A program made the position numbers and the translations under genes. A stretch of DNA of 64,000 bases from Heligmosomoides polygyrus polygyrus (Eukaryota > Nematoda > Chromadorea > Rhabditida > Heligmosomidae): the NCBI GenBank assembly GCA_947396885.1, contig OX377202.1:25234001-25298000 (forward strand). The letters are read 5' to 3'. Shown piece after piece: positions 42,382 to 54,466 of the stretch. The notes under the pieces were generated by a model. That model did no database searches and was not told the DNA's origin. It was given only the letters and a program-made list of their open reading frames with translations. Each line of letters begins with the position of its first letter. The first letter of the stretch is position 1.

Positions 42382-43657
42382 TTAGGTTGTCCTGAAATTA
42401 ATGCAGGTTTGGACCTTAAACTTTGAAACGACATATCTCAGCTCAGACATAACTTTATTAGTCGAAGTAAGAGCCATTCAAGTCTATGCATCTTTGCCAA
42501 CGAGATACTATCTTATTTTTCCCTATTTCTTAGAAGTCCGGAGTTCTGAAGCGGATGAATTCGTCGAAGGCAGTTTCCACCTGTGCTTGGTTATTGAAGT
42601 ATTTCTCGCTCAAGAACATATCTAGATGCTTGAAGAAGTGGTAGTCGGTTGGAGAAAGGTCCTATGAATGCCGTGGGTGTGCTAGATTTTCGTAGCCCAG
42701 GTCGTTTAATTTCTACAGCGTCGCATGCGCAAAATGTTGTTGCTCGTTGTCGTGGAGAAGGACCGGTCCTTTTCCATTGGCCACTGCCGGGTGCATAAGT
42801 CGGAATTTTTCGTGCATTCCGTCGATCTGTTTGACGTACTTTTCTGCCGTCATTGTTTTGCCCAAATTTAAGAAACTGTGGTGAATTAATCCAGAAGCAG
42901 ACCACCAAACAGTTATTATGATCTTCTTCTGGTGCAATTTCGGTTTCGGGAGCTGCTGCGGACTCTCATCGCGGTCCAACCACTAAACCGATCGTCACCG
43001 GTTATCGTAGAGGATCCAGTTCTCGTCTTAAGCTTTTCTGAAACGGTCGAGAAATGTTCGTTCTTGTTGCGAAGAAGCAGCGCTGATTATGCTTCGAACA
43101 GATGATTTTTTTATGGTCGCTCAACTAGCGTGGTATCCATTTACCCAGATTATTCGTCTTTCCAATTTTCCGCACATGTTCAGAAACACTCGATTTGCTT
43201 ATGCAGAGTTCCTTCGAAAGTTATCGAACGGACACACGTGTATTTGCTTCCACCAAGGTCTTCAACTCGTTGTCATCAGTGCTAGGGCGACATCCGCGAC
43301 CTGCTTCATCATCATGATCGAATTCACCCCGGCGAAATTTTTGAAACCTGCGCATCACCATGGATTTGTTAATAATTCCTTGACCACATACCTCGTTGAC
43401 GTTTAGATTTGTTTCAGTACGACCGAGCTTGAACTCATATATGTAAATCTGCCGAAATTGCTGCTTTGACAAGTCCATTTATAGCCTACAAAACCGCCAT
43501 GAAGTCTATATTAAAAACGAATAGCACATTGAGAAGGCGCACAAAACCAGCTTTATAACAGTGACAACTATGCACTATTCCAAGAAAAGTTCTGCCAAAA
43601 AAATGCCGCTCTAAAATTGGAGGTCGAAAACCTGCATTAATTTCCGGACAACCTAAT
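42382..43657 (-). mobile_element. Mariner element, minus strand (same family as 23868-25454)
   Basis: It runs from TTAGGTTGTCCTGAAATTAA (42382) to its inverse at 43655. The right flank is TA. The left is AA, probably a decayed TA. Length is about 1.27 kb, normal for mariner. Its 3' region gives the empty-site version of the point where SINE copy E sits in the sister copy. Confidence 0.9.
42713..43478 (-). pseudogene. Mariner transposase, frameshifted
   Basis: It starts MDLSKQQFRQIYIYEFKLG at 43478, and an N-terminal frame runs to 43221 with RRFQKFRRGEFDHDDE. After decayed sequence, another frame (42979-42713) reads HQKKIIITVWWSASGLIHHS and then LLHDNEQQH, keeping the second catalytic Asp lost in the other two mariner copies of this window. 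It ends before the third catalytic Asp in frame; the remainder, down to about 42450, is in another frame. Inactive. Confidence 0.85.
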
Positions 43658-44549
43658 AATTGATGTATACATCTGTGGCGATGATCTGAAATTATTGATA
43701 TATGCTTCTATGCCTAGGACCTAAAACAATGTTCTCAACCGTATTCTTCGCCAGGTACGGACGCGGGAACATTATACAAAACAGAAATAGTGAGCAAGAT
43801 GATAAACAAAGAAAATTGAGTGTTTGTGGAAATCAGGATTTTAGTGAGCAACCGACCTGATGAATTTATGGTTTTGTATAAACACAATAGTGTGGTTGTT
43901 GCTACGATTTTAAAAAAACCACAGACGCGGGAACATTGAACCAAGCAAGGATTTTAAAATAAAGCTTCTTGCTTCAGTTATGTTACTACATCTGAATGAG
44001 CTACCGTGCCGATTCGTTTACAGGAGTGTCACAATGCGACGCAGGAGTTTGTTCTTGATGACATCATCACTTTGTAACAAACAGGCTTGTCAATATCCAT
44101 AGTATACAGAAGCCATTGTATACTTTTCAGAAGTCGTTAATATGCAGATCTGAAAGTAGATTTCTATGCTTCAGTCTTTTCAAAAATAGGGCTGTTTAGG
44201 GATTCGAATGTGTCACTTGTTAAGAGCTGGAGCCAGCGAGAACTCCTTTAAAACAAAGAGCATAACATAGGAACATGGCGAACTGCTGAGAGGTAATGGA
44301 AAACCTACCAACACTTTCACTACAAAGCTTCAATATCTAATATTCTGAGGGTCTTGTTATGAGTTTACCTTCGAGGATATTGACGCAAAAAAAACTAACA
44401 TCCAATAAAGAGGGATTCTTAGTCAAAACAAATCCAGCTTTTCCCATTACTAGTGATCGGAGAAATAGCTGTGGGTGGTGAGATTCTTCACAAAAAACTT
44501 AAAAATTTTTTGGCCAATGAGCTCTAGATTTTTGACGGATTTTCAAGGG
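43658..44549. other. Unassigned stretch
   Basis: No gene recognised. Confidence 0.3.
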
Positions 44550-45270
44550 CTGGTAGGATAAACGATTTGTACAGTTCTAGTTAGAATAGACGGCTTGCTG
44601 CACTGAATATTTCTAAGTATGCGGAAGAGAGTGGAAAGCGCCTTTTCAACAATTCTGCCAGTGTGTGATTTCATGTTCAGTTGACAACCTATGTAGATTC
44701 CTAGATCGCGCATTTTTGTGACGTTTTAAACAGAATATCTTAATACTATATATATCTTCTATATCTATATCATAATACTATGTCTATAAAACGTTTGCGT
44801 CTTTGCAAGTATGGAGAACCAGTGATTTCCAGATGTTATCAGGAATCTGCCAAACGGGGACTCACTCCATCATTCGTTTGATAGACCGCGATTAACCGCA
44901 GCTGACTCTGCGTTGTTTTTATAACTGTAGATTCCGCAAGCTTTGACGTCGTAAACATATGAATGCATTTTTAGTGATGGAGGCGTTCTCAATTTTGGAG
45001 TCATACGTGTATATAAGAGACAATAATGGTGAAAGCACGCCACCTTGTGGTACTCTGGTGCATGGATAGCTCCAAGGAGACGAGATTCCAACTTTAACAT
45101 ATATTCTGTTTTCTAAATATGAGCGGAACCAATCCAACAAAGCTCGCCGAATGCAGATTCGATTAAATGTATGTAGAAGTTTTATGGAACAAACTTTGTC
45201 AAAAAGGTATACAAACAATGCGAGTGTGCGAGTGTAATGTAGCAACAAAGAGCTTCAAAATCTGTGAAAA
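44550..45270 (-). pseudogene. CR1-like LINE reverse transcriptase fragment
   Basis: On the minus strand the translation carries, in order, SIKLLHTFNRICIRRALLDW, FRSYLENRIYVKVG, GVLSPLLSLIYTYDS and a YADD-region remnant (YVYDVKACGIY). These occur in two or more frames. GCQLNMKSHTGRIVEKALST and LFRILRNIQCSKPSILTR follow. This is the fixed order of RT motifs and post-catalytic region of CR1/jockey-group LINEs. The catalytic motif and frame are broken, and both ends are truncated. No tail or target duplication was found. Confidence 0.75.
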
Positions 45271-47035
45271 AAGAGAAAGCATTAAACACCGAAACAGCTA
45301 TACAGTCATGTGATATGCGGGTGAAATCTCGTTGTGCCACTACATTCCAATGGATTAATCCTTAACATTAATGTCTGAACAACAAGTAACTAGTTCGAAA
45401 ACTAAATGTGATGGCTTATGACTTTCCTTACTAAGAAGGAAGTGTCACCACGGAGAGTCATCTTTTCACGATATCTAACATCAACAAACACTTTAGACAA
45501 ACAAACACGAAGGTGTGCTTTGTAAATCTTTTCTGGATCTCTCCAATTTTCGCCATGTGCGCCCGCTTTGATGGCGATGAAACTGGTGTGCATTACTCAA
45601 GCAAAGATCTCGCGTACATAATGAAGTCTATAGAGCGTGGAGTTATACCGAGTATGGAAGGCACGCAGAATAAAGTTGGGGATCTTGTGTGCAGGATTTT
45701 CCACGTATATCATTATCATATCATTAACATTTTTTTTCAAGAAAAGTGTTTGAATAGAATATGCCAAGGCTTCGTGCAAACGTAGAGATGCCAACCTCGT
45801 TAGATCATATGTATAAAATTGTACCCCTTGTGGGTGATTATTACCAATGCACATTAGTGTGGTTTCTGCTTAAAAATATTTATTTATTTATTTATTTATG
45901 AATACGTCAAAGGACGCGCCACATAAGGAAAAAACAGAAACAACAGCAGAAAGCAGACGAACGATCACAGCTAATCTTGGCGGATTTCCCATGGAAACAA
46001 GCGTCGTCCACCTATCAGTAGGTAAACACTGACAACAAGAACTCCAAAAAAACGAGAAAAAAGGGGAGGTGCTTAGTGCGGAAGAAAGGGTAGGAAGGCA
46101 AAAAAAAATTAAAAAATAAGCGCTTGATTTTTAAAGACCCGAGCGGAGTTTAAGGCCTCTGTTAGAAGTTGGTACATAGGCAGCCGATTTAAATAAATTA
46201 GATAAACCAGCCGTTGACGGGCAGCGCGTATATCGGCGCCCTATATCAAGCACTTATTTGCTGGACGAGGTGGATAAAGCACCCAGAGCTCGCTGAAAAT
46301 TTTTTTAGTGGTCTTTTTTCGATCGTAGCACATCAAAACCGGCATCGGCTAATCGGCGAGTACCATTGACTTCGCACAAACCAGCCCAAAAAGCCAGCAC
46401 GTATACCATGCTTGTTTCTGGCTTCCATCATTGAATGGCATTAATGGCTCTCCTTGTTTTTTGGTGGATTGGATGGTCTCCTTGTTTCTTGGTGGTCCAC
46501 AGTGCGATACGAAAAAGCGCGTGTTCTGTGCCAGCGTGGTTCACATTTGATGGTACCGAAATTAGTTTCTTCACGTTCACGCCCGATTCTTCGGTGGCGG
46601 CAAGTCCAACAGAAATTACCCTATTGAAGTCACACACTGAGTCGCGAACCTCGGCAATCATACCGTTTATGTCTTTCATAGCAAGTCATCACTTTCGAAA
46701 GCAGATACACTGATTTAGGTTAAAATATTGACATCCATGTACTGTAGTTCAGCACGTTACTCTGCGAACTTGATAGAAAGTTCAAATGTAGAGTTTGAAC
46801 CCCATTCTTTGTGAGAGTCAAGTCGTTAGAAAATACAGAAATTTATTTTAAAAAACAACAAAAAATCGGTGCAATTCTAGAGCGGGCAGTCCTTTTCAAT
46901 TTTTGAACAAATACAAAATTCACCAAAACACATAAATATGAATATAAATATGCTTACCATATAAATTTCTCTCCTTTCAATACCAAAACCAGTTTTTTGG
47001 TTTCCTAGTCAGGGGAAGGGGTAATGAACCACAGT
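45271..47035. other. Unassigned stretch
   Basis: A (TTTA)n run at 45878-45899 next to CATAAG may be the reversed tail of a LINE. ORFs at 45513-45785, 46428-46679 and 46435-46713 show no recognisable family. No gene called. Confidence 0.35.
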
Positions 47036-47463
47036 GACAGTTCGCATTGTCATATTGATCAAACCCTTCACCATCCCTCCTCCTCCTATGCACACAGATC
47101 CGAGATTCATCGAGAATCTGCTGACTGCCTTATACACATAAACCAGTCAGTAGACTCTCTTGGAATGAAGGTTCCCATTGTCACATTGATCAAACCCACC
47201 ACCCTCCCTCCCCCCCCCCCCCCAACACACATAGCCGAGATTCATCGAGAATCTACTGACTGCTTTGTACTCATAAGGCAGATAGTAGACTCTTGGAATG
47301 ATTGTTCCCATTGTCGCATTGCGCATTGATTGATCAACCCACCACCCTCCCTTCGCCGCCCACCCCTCTCCCCCCCCCCCCCCCACACACACACATCCGA
47401 GATTCATCGTGAATCTACTAATCTGCCTTCGTAGACTCTCTTCACGTTCAGTCCCCTCTCCCC
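47036..47463. repeat. Minisatellite, ~130-bp unit with poly-C tracts
   Basis: Three imperfect units, marked by GTTCCCATTGTC-type words at about 47040, 47170 and 47303. Each carries GAGATTCATCGAGAATCT and GTAGACTCT, with C runs of up to about 17 bases at 47205-47223 and 47370-47384. Confidence 0.8.
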
Positions 47464-48183
47464 AATAAAGAGAATATACAGAGAAAAAGAAGCGCAATCG
47501 CCTCCCAAGCTATCCGGCTGCAGACTGAGCTGTGTGGAGCTACGCAAAGCCAGTGAGCGTCTCGAGTCACGTGTTAATGGTGAGCGAGTCGACCGGTTCC
47601 CATACCGGTACGGTATGGCGAGAATTCAAATGGGTATTTCGAGCAAAGACGCTCCAGCCTCTTCATAGCCGGTGCCGTAATGAAATCCTTCTCAGGGATT
47701 TCCAAGGGAGGGCACAAGGTAAGGGTTTGACATGTTGTGCTGCGTGTTGTATGTATCGATGCGCAGCTATCGTTAACAATTCGTAATAGAATGCGCCCCC
47801 TCTAGGATTTCACCCAAAAATCACGCAAAAACCACACAAACGAGCGTTAGACGGCGACGGCAAGGAGAGCAACTTGATTCAGTAGTCGACGGCAAGGAAA
47901 GCGGCCTGAGTCGGTAGTGAACGATAGGGAAGAGGCTCAAGTCGGTAGTTGACGGCAGGTAACAGGTAGAGGAAAGTCGAGTAGAAGAGTCGGCCGTTCG
48001 CTGTCGGCCGTTCGCTGTCGGTCACGTTGGCGAGACACAGTCGAAGCTGCTACTCCCTCGGTGCGTTGGCAGTAAGTTGGCAGTCAGCGATTTTCGACCT
48101 GTATCAGAGTGATTATCGCATGCTCGCCTACGTCAAACCTGGGCCGGATTCATCAAAGTTACTGCAGTAATATTTAACAGCGG
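47464..48183. repeat. Short tandem duplications, otherwise unassigned
   Basis: At 47850-47975 a 32-36-bp unit (GACGGCAAGGAAAGCGGCCT onward) repeats about four times. At 47988-48020 GTCGGCCGTTCGCT is doubled. The rest is unrecognised. Confidence 0.6.
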
Positions 48184-49532
48184 ATTCACATCAGGGATGT
48201 GCGCTGACTTGCCGCCGTTAAATTTTTTGCCGCATATTTTTAACGCGGAAATTCGCCGGTAAATTCCGGTAAATTCGGTGAAATCGAGAATTTTTTAAAA
48301 TTTAATATTCCCTTAAAAACAAGTCGTTTTAAGCGGCGGTAATGTAAAAAAAGCGTAAAGCTTTTCACCAAAACATCATCACGTTCAGAAAAACCATCTT
48401 TATTTTATCATGCATACGTCATCTTAAAGCAAGTAAAGCAAGCGGAAGCCTGACAATGCAAAAGTGTAATGATCTGTATTGTGAGTGCCTTAAAAAGATA
48501 GAAGCTTAATTAAAACACTAAAACAGCTTAATTAAACTCAAAAACATTTCTGGATCCGACGTTCAATCGAATATTACTATATTTCTTTTTGGATTAACAG
48601 TTTAACTGCTTTTAAAATTATCACAATTATCATCGTTTCATTCGATGAGGGAATGATTTACACCTTACGCTACCACTTTTTTGAACTATTAAGCTGTACT
48701 TCGGAGCAAAGCCAGGCACTTCAGAAAAAAGAACGAAATGTGACATGATAACGAGTTTCTTTCCCTTCTTATATGGGAAACAGCTGAAGGACGGGGGAAT
48801 ACTTCCATCGCCGCGATGCCGTTGCGGCGCTCAGTTCATGGCCATCCCGCCGCACGAGGTTGAATAGCCAAAGGGAACTTCGCCGCGGCCGCGGCAACAC
48901 TAGCGATCGGCATGCGCGATGGCTTCCCGTGCCCATCGCGGGCATGGCATGCTTTTTCGCGCTCTGCAAAATTCGCCGGGATTCCATTGCGGCGACGGGA
49001 AGTATACACGAGGCCTAAGAGTCTACTAGATCATGTAGACTAGCGGAGTACATTCCGATGCTTTACATTTTGGACTATATTACGGGAACGAGACATGAGC
49101 GTATCTTCTTCTTATTTCTCTGGTGATTGTCTATTCTGAGAGCGTCAACATCTCTTGTCCAAATTGTCTCATCTCGTGTGGGGAATGTCAACGCGAGGTA
49201 CTATTCCACAGGAGCGCGCTATCACACTGGAGCGCACCATCTCCACCTCTTGATGTGGGCATGGACGTTTTAATCAGGTTGAGGACCACGTACGCTAATA
49301 GCATGTTATCAGAGAAGATAGAAGCAGCCACTTATAAACTGAGATCGGTAGTGCGTTTCCTTCTCCATTCGATAGATAGGAACACGATTTTGTATGAAAA
49401 ATGTCGTTAAATTTTCCGGTAAATTTGGAAATTTACGGGAATTTTTCGTTAAAAGAATTTATCGCGAAAATGCCGGTAAATCCGTTAAACCAGTAAATCG
49501 TTAACCGGTAAACGCACACCCCTGATTCAGCG
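48184..49532. mobile_element. hAT-like foldback element, second copy
   Basis: The element 48192-49524 starts CAGGGATGTGCGC and ends GCACACCCCTG, with subterminal CGGTAAATTCCGG-type arrays (48215-48300 and 49405-49515) like those at 21157-22585. The flanks ATTCACAT and ATTCAGCG match at only 5 of 8 bases. The interior differs from the first copy and includes a GC-rich palindromic segment at about 48775-49010 (GGAATACTTCC and its inverse). Confidence 0.65.
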
Positions 49533-49596
49533 ATTTAAAAGAGAAATTGCACCTAATTTTATCAAAAACGCCGTAAAACTAACGGAGTTTAGGATT

Positions 49597-49651
49597 CGAC
49601 GGCTGTTTTGTGCAATGTCCGTAATCACGTCATTGCACAAAACAGCCGTCG
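49597..49651. repeat. 21-bp perfect hairpin
   Basis: CGACGGCTGTTTTGTGCAAT plus one base pairs with its exact inverse across 13 bases. Probably a small MITE core. Confidence 0.85.
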
Positions 49652-49707
49652 CAGCCTTATCCTATTAGTGCCACATTGCGCGCCTTGAGCGGTCGACTGT
49701 CACTGCG

Positions 49708-49848
49708 TAAGCCCTAGTTTATACTTGCACCGCTGGGCGGCGCGGCACGTTGGCCGGGATAGATATCGACCGGGCGGTGCGAAGAATCGATATCTATGGC
49801 GGTTGTGGTGCCGCGCCGCGTGGCGGCGCAAGTATAAACTAGGGCTAA
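49708..49848. mobile_element. Harbinger-like MITE 1 (TAA-flanked)
   Basis: GCCCTAGTTTATACTTGC at 49711 has its inverse ending at 49845, with TAA at 49708-49710 and 49846-49848. Length is 135 bp. A TAA duplication fits PIF/Harbinger-type MITEs. Confidence 0.75.
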
Positions 49849-50022
49849 AGCCGCATGCACACTTTGCAGCGGCAGTGACCGCAGCGACAGTGGCAGCGAG
49901 GAATGACCCGGGCATTCCTCACTGTCGCTGCGTGCGGCCGCGGCGCAGTTCAACAATGCCGCAGTGTGCGAGACCAGCTACGCCCACATTCCACGGCCCG
50001 CTGCCCGCTGCAAAGTGTGGCT
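49849..50022. mobile_element. Harbinger-like MITE 2 (TAA-flanked)
   Basis: It lies between two TAA triplets (49846-49848, 50023-50025) shared with its neighbours. The ends CACACTTTGCAGCGG and CCGCTGCAAAGTGTG are inverse, with a 5-base difference near the left tip. Internal hairpins include GAGGAATG/CATTCCTC at about 49898-49920. Confidence 0.6.
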
Positions 50023-50025
50023 TAA

Positions 50026-50703
50026 GACGCCTTTTATAATTGCGCCGCCCGGCGGCGCGGCGTGATGTTCGGCACGGCTATCGATTTTTCGCGCCGCGAA
50101 GCGGCGCCGCATCGCTTCCATACTCCGCCGCCGCAAAACACCACACTTGACGGAATTTTGACGAAGCTTCATATACCACGCTAAAGATATGCTTAGTGCA
50201 CAGTGACCCCATAATGGCCATATGAGAAAGAATTTTGAGTGGTTATCGACGATGAGCACCTTTCAGCAGTTTTACTTTTGGACCCGCACACATCGCAAAA
50301 TAAGAAGTGGTTTAGTGCCGTTTGCATTGCAGAGGATTCGACTCAATACCACACTCACCAGTTTCAACCGTAGGTTGAGCGGACGACTTCGGCTCCAGGC
50401 TTAAGAGAGGATTCGTCGCTCCCCATAGGAATCCCACGACAAACAGACAAGATGCATCGCGCTGAGCCAGACGAATCCTTTCTGTTTTGCTCACTCAATG
50501 ACTCGTTTGTGCTTCTGCGCACTACGGACCGTTTCCGGAGCACAGTCCGTAGTGCGCAGAAGCTCGTGGCCGCGCGTCTCTGACGCCCCTCCCCTTTCTA
50601 AATGCAATGGCGCAACGGCGCGTCAAATTCGGGGCGCGGTGCGACTGGCCGCGCCGCTCCCCAAATTGACGCGCTGCGCCGCGGCGAGAGTATAAAAGGC
50701 GCA
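50026..50703. mobile_element. Harbinger-like MITE 3 (TAA-flanked)
   Basis: The ends GACGCCTTTTATA and TATAAAAGGCGCA are inverse with mismatches. TAA lies at 50023-50025 and 50704-50706. Subterminal GC-rich sequence (GGCGGCGCGGC) matches MITE 1, suggesting one family. Two strong internal hairpins lie at 50511-50563 and about 50607-50680. Confidence 0.6.
50511..50563. repeat. 19-bp perfect hairpin inside MITE 3
   Basis: GCTTCTGCGCACTACGGAC and its exact inverse are separated by 15 bases. Confidence 0.85.
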
Positions 50704-50706
50704 TAA

Positions 50707-51873
50707 TGAGCTCTTTTGATAAATTTTTAAATTTAGTGCGCTTGGAATAGACGAAGCAACTAATGGGCTTGGATGCGGGACGTTTGGGCAACTGATGTGG
50801 ATTTGTAGGAAGGCCATTTTCTTGCTATTCGGTGTCTGGACCAGTTAGCCTAATGAACAACGTAACCGACTTATGATCGATAGGTGGAGGCGTAGATACA
50901 TAGGGATGCCTTTATTTCCTGTAAATTTCATAGTTTGCCTATAAATAGAGAAGGTACTAAGAACGGTCCAGACAAAAATCTTGCTTACATGTAACTCACG
51001 TTCGACTCGCAACACTATCTCGCAACAATCCAACATTTCTATGAGTAATATCAAAAATTCGGACAAACCGTTAGAGTGTCTACCTGAGGCTCGATTTATC
51101 AACCGCTTATCGCCCCCTAACGGTGAAAATACCGTCAAACCCTCTGATATGAGATTCATTTGCGTCAGGTTTTTGTCGGTATTATCGGCGCCAAGCGGCT
51201 CGGGGGTTAGGGGTCACCGTGGAATTCAGCCCTATAGACCTTTCTGTATTGCACAAAATTATTTGGCATTCATGAGTGCTCCTACCAAGGCGGATAACCA
51301 CGCAGTACACAGTGATTCCCTTCCTCCTCCTGGCTGCTTTGCGCGGTAATATCACCGTTAGAGGAGGGTAAGCGGTTGATGAATCTGGCCACTGGTTAGG
51401 TTAGAAACGTACTTCGTTCTTACGAAGTAGCAGTGAAGGTATGCCTTACTCGTTAGCAAGGATTATGGATTTTCCGCTTCATAAAGCTGCTTGCCTAAGG
51501 CTAGCGAGCAGAGTCGTGCTGTGAGGGCAAAAGCCGCGCGTATGGCTAGCTAGAAGTGCAGCGGCCAACAAAGGGATTGTGTCTGTAGCATTGCTATGCA
51601 GTTCGCTCAGAATGGGACTCATTCATTAAGCGAGAAATATGCATGACTTATCTGACATTTCATCTCTCAGGTGCGACATCGAGAAGGGAGAATTGCAGCG
51701 TTTATCACGGAGCTCGACAAAAAACCCAATCCCACAGCATTGTCGGCAGAAACTTCGGATCGTGGGTGGGTCGAACATGGCTTTGTACAGAAACCGATTG
51801 TTATGTCGTATTGAGTGGAGACGTAGCTAAGAGGAAAGTGGTGAAAAATTTTTGGTATTTGAATCGAGGGCAA
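50707..51873. other. Unassigned stretch
   Basis: No gene recognised. GGCCAGATTCATCAA-type words at 48147 and about 51380 form a weak inverted pair. I do not call an element. Confidence 0.3.
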
Positions 51874-53601
51874 GCGCTCAGGACTTACGTCTAAAGCGAC
51901 ACAATGGTGACGAGTTTTCCGGGGCGAGTTGGACAAGTTTTCGCACCGTATGCAGGCGATCGTCGCAGGACCGGCTGGCGGGTTGGACGAGTTTTCATAC
52001 CGTATGCAGGCGATTGCCGGCTAGTAATGTTAGAATGTGGAGCCCGATAAGTAGGATTATTAGTAGAAACAGCCCGGAGAGTATTAGAAAATAATTTCTT
52101 GAGTTGAAAACCAAGGAAGTGCAGACTTCCACCTTTGGCTTCCGTTGTGCTTGCTTCTTAGTATTATGGCTCTACAGAAACATTTGTTGAGAGTGACTTG
52201 AGAGTGACGTGGTGGCGTTCAGTGGAAGCAGATACAATACACTGCTTTCTATCTGTCGAGATAACTCCGAGTGGACCTATGATTTTTGGGTTCTATCAAG
52301 GAAAACATAAGGGTTTTGAGATTAAAAACGGTAGGTCACTTCTGCTGTAACAATTTTCCGACGTTCTTAAATAGATCCATAATCTATGTTCCTTTGTTGT
52401 TTTTTGGACCTGCAGACGAAAACGAAAAGGGCCTTTTTCACCAATAAAAAGTATAGCGCTCTTTGATTTGAATTTGAAACGGATTCTGCTGCTGTGCTCC
52501 TTGCAGCTACTACGTTGTGAGTAATGCCAGCATGGAAGAAAAGCCTTAACCACAAAAGGTTTCCAACTTGCTTTGGAGCGCAAATGACTAAATGCGCTGT
52601 TGTTTGGAGTGGCTGTTTAATTTTCAGCTGCTCCTTAAAAGCGTGGAACCAAGTTGTGGGCAGCTTCAGGCAATCAAGATTTCTGCTTTAAAAACTGTTC
52701 GGGCACTATGGTAGTTAGGAGAGGGGGGTCACCACAGCATGCCGTCGCGTGCAGACGTGGCAAATAGCTACATATTTCTAATGTAAATGCAGTCTTATCT
52801 CCTATTTTCAGTTACAGATTGTTTTGTCTGCTGCGAATTGGACAAGGGAAGGAACTCCAGGATGTAGGCAATTTTAACACGGGTGTGTCACTCAAAACAC
52901 GCGCTAGAGTCCCTTCCCCTGCTCAAATGTGTGCTCTCTCTGTATCAGCAACTTTTTGTAAGGTGACCCCCCCCACGCCAACTATCATAGCGCCATAGTT
53001 GGTTGTAACAGACTAAGGAACTCGTTCAACCGTCTACTGCAGAACACCTTTAAATGGAATGACCATCAATGAACAATGTGGACAGGTGTATGGCAGACAG
53101 TTCCTCAAAAACAACGTGAGCCATAGACACTTCTCTAGTGGGAGGGAAAAGAAAAGCCCATCCTAATAGTGCAAACATTTGCAAACATTTTTAGGGAATT
53201 AGGGGATCTATTGCGTCCACCTCCATGCTCGTATTGTAGTTACCGCCGATTCCTAGCATTCCTTTTTTCAATGCAACTTCCATAGGTTTCTGCTGAGTAC
53301 AGAATCCTACTCGTGAGAATTGCGTGTAAGTGGTACTAAATAGTACCCACCGGCGAAATGAAGGTTGGTGAGTGTTTGACGAATTCTTGGTGATTGATTG
53401 GAGCACTTATGTGATAATAGTAGAGGAGTGTTTATATACACTCCTCACCTATTATTACATAACCCCTCCCCCTTATCATACCATTCCTCATCCCTCTACA
53501 GGGTCCCGCCGCGATTGCCTGCATACTGTGCGAAAACTCTTCCAACCCCGCCCCTAAAAACTCGTCACCACCGTGTCGCTATAGACGCGGGTGCGCTCAG
53601 G
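51874..53601. mobile_element. MULE-like element with long TIRs and perfect 9-bp duplication
   Basis: The 9-base word GCGCTCAGG stands at 51874-51882 and 53593-53601. Between them, inverse arms of about 110 bp begin ACTTACGTCTAAAGCGACAC on the left and end with the matching inverse at 53592. A 9-bp duplication with TIRs over 100 bp is the Mutator-like signature. The left arm has an internal duplication (about 51924-52021). No transposase is visible in the interior, so it is non-autonomous. Confidence 0.85.
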
Positions 53602-54466
53602 CTTCGTTTTAGCCTGAACACTGGGAGATTAGTGTAGAGTAACGGTCAGCCATTCAAACGGTGACCTCTCTTCATACTAACAGTGATCATGCGGCATATA
53701 ACAATGTAACAAGGCTAGTCACCGTAACCGATTATCTCAACAAGGTCAACCGACGTCGTGAATCATGCGTGGATAACAGTTAATGCCGTGGTGTTTAGAT
53801 CCAAGCCACTGCCAAAGAATTTGCGAGAGATGGAGCAAGAAAATGGAACATGCCGCGTGCTGACCACCACTTGACACGTTATAACCAGGATCTAACATGG
53901 TGAGGAGGGCGCCTAAAGCCACATGGCGCGTGCTGACCGCAGTCTGACATGTTATAACCAGGATCTAACATGGTGAGGAGGAGGCATAACTTTGCCGGCT
54001 TTCAACCGCGGCGAAAACAAATGTAATATTTTCGTTTGTTTCTTTGTGAATTTTTCTACTTTAGGTCATATCTTCTTCTGCGCTCGGTAAGTCCCAATTT
54101 ATTTCGTCACATAGATTTTATTATGTGGCCCCCGGACTAGGACAGATCAGAAGAAACAGGAGCAAGAAAAACATAAAATCGTACTCGAAACCTTGAATTG
54201 AAAATGGATGTGCTGTCCGCGAAGAAGCAATCATACAGTGATCGTTCTGTGCCGACGAGGGTTCCATCGCACAACTGGCAAGAACCACAGGCGACGGACT
54301 ACACAGTGTACACGGACATATAAACGTAATAAAGTTTTCAAATCATAAAAACGTTTCTGATCAGTGAGGAGAAATGATAGATTAACCGTTATTGTTTACC
54401 CAAAGAAGGGGAACAACATCACAAGCTATGTTGTAAAAGCAGGAAATATTTTGATTTACAACAGCT
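53602..54466. repeat. 73-bp tandem duplication, otherwise unassigned
   Basis: GCGTGCTGACC starts units at about 53855 and 53928, each with CGTTATAACCAGGATC or TGTTATAACCAGGATC. The remainder is unrecognised. Confidence 0.6.

Noticed and set aside
46428..46713. Opposed ORFs of 83 and 92 codons as a gene pair
   Set aside because: They are antisense to each other with no motif, most likely chance.
48147..51394. One large element bounded by GGCCGGATTCATCAA-type words
   Set aside because: Similarity is limited to about 15-20 bases and no target duplication was found.
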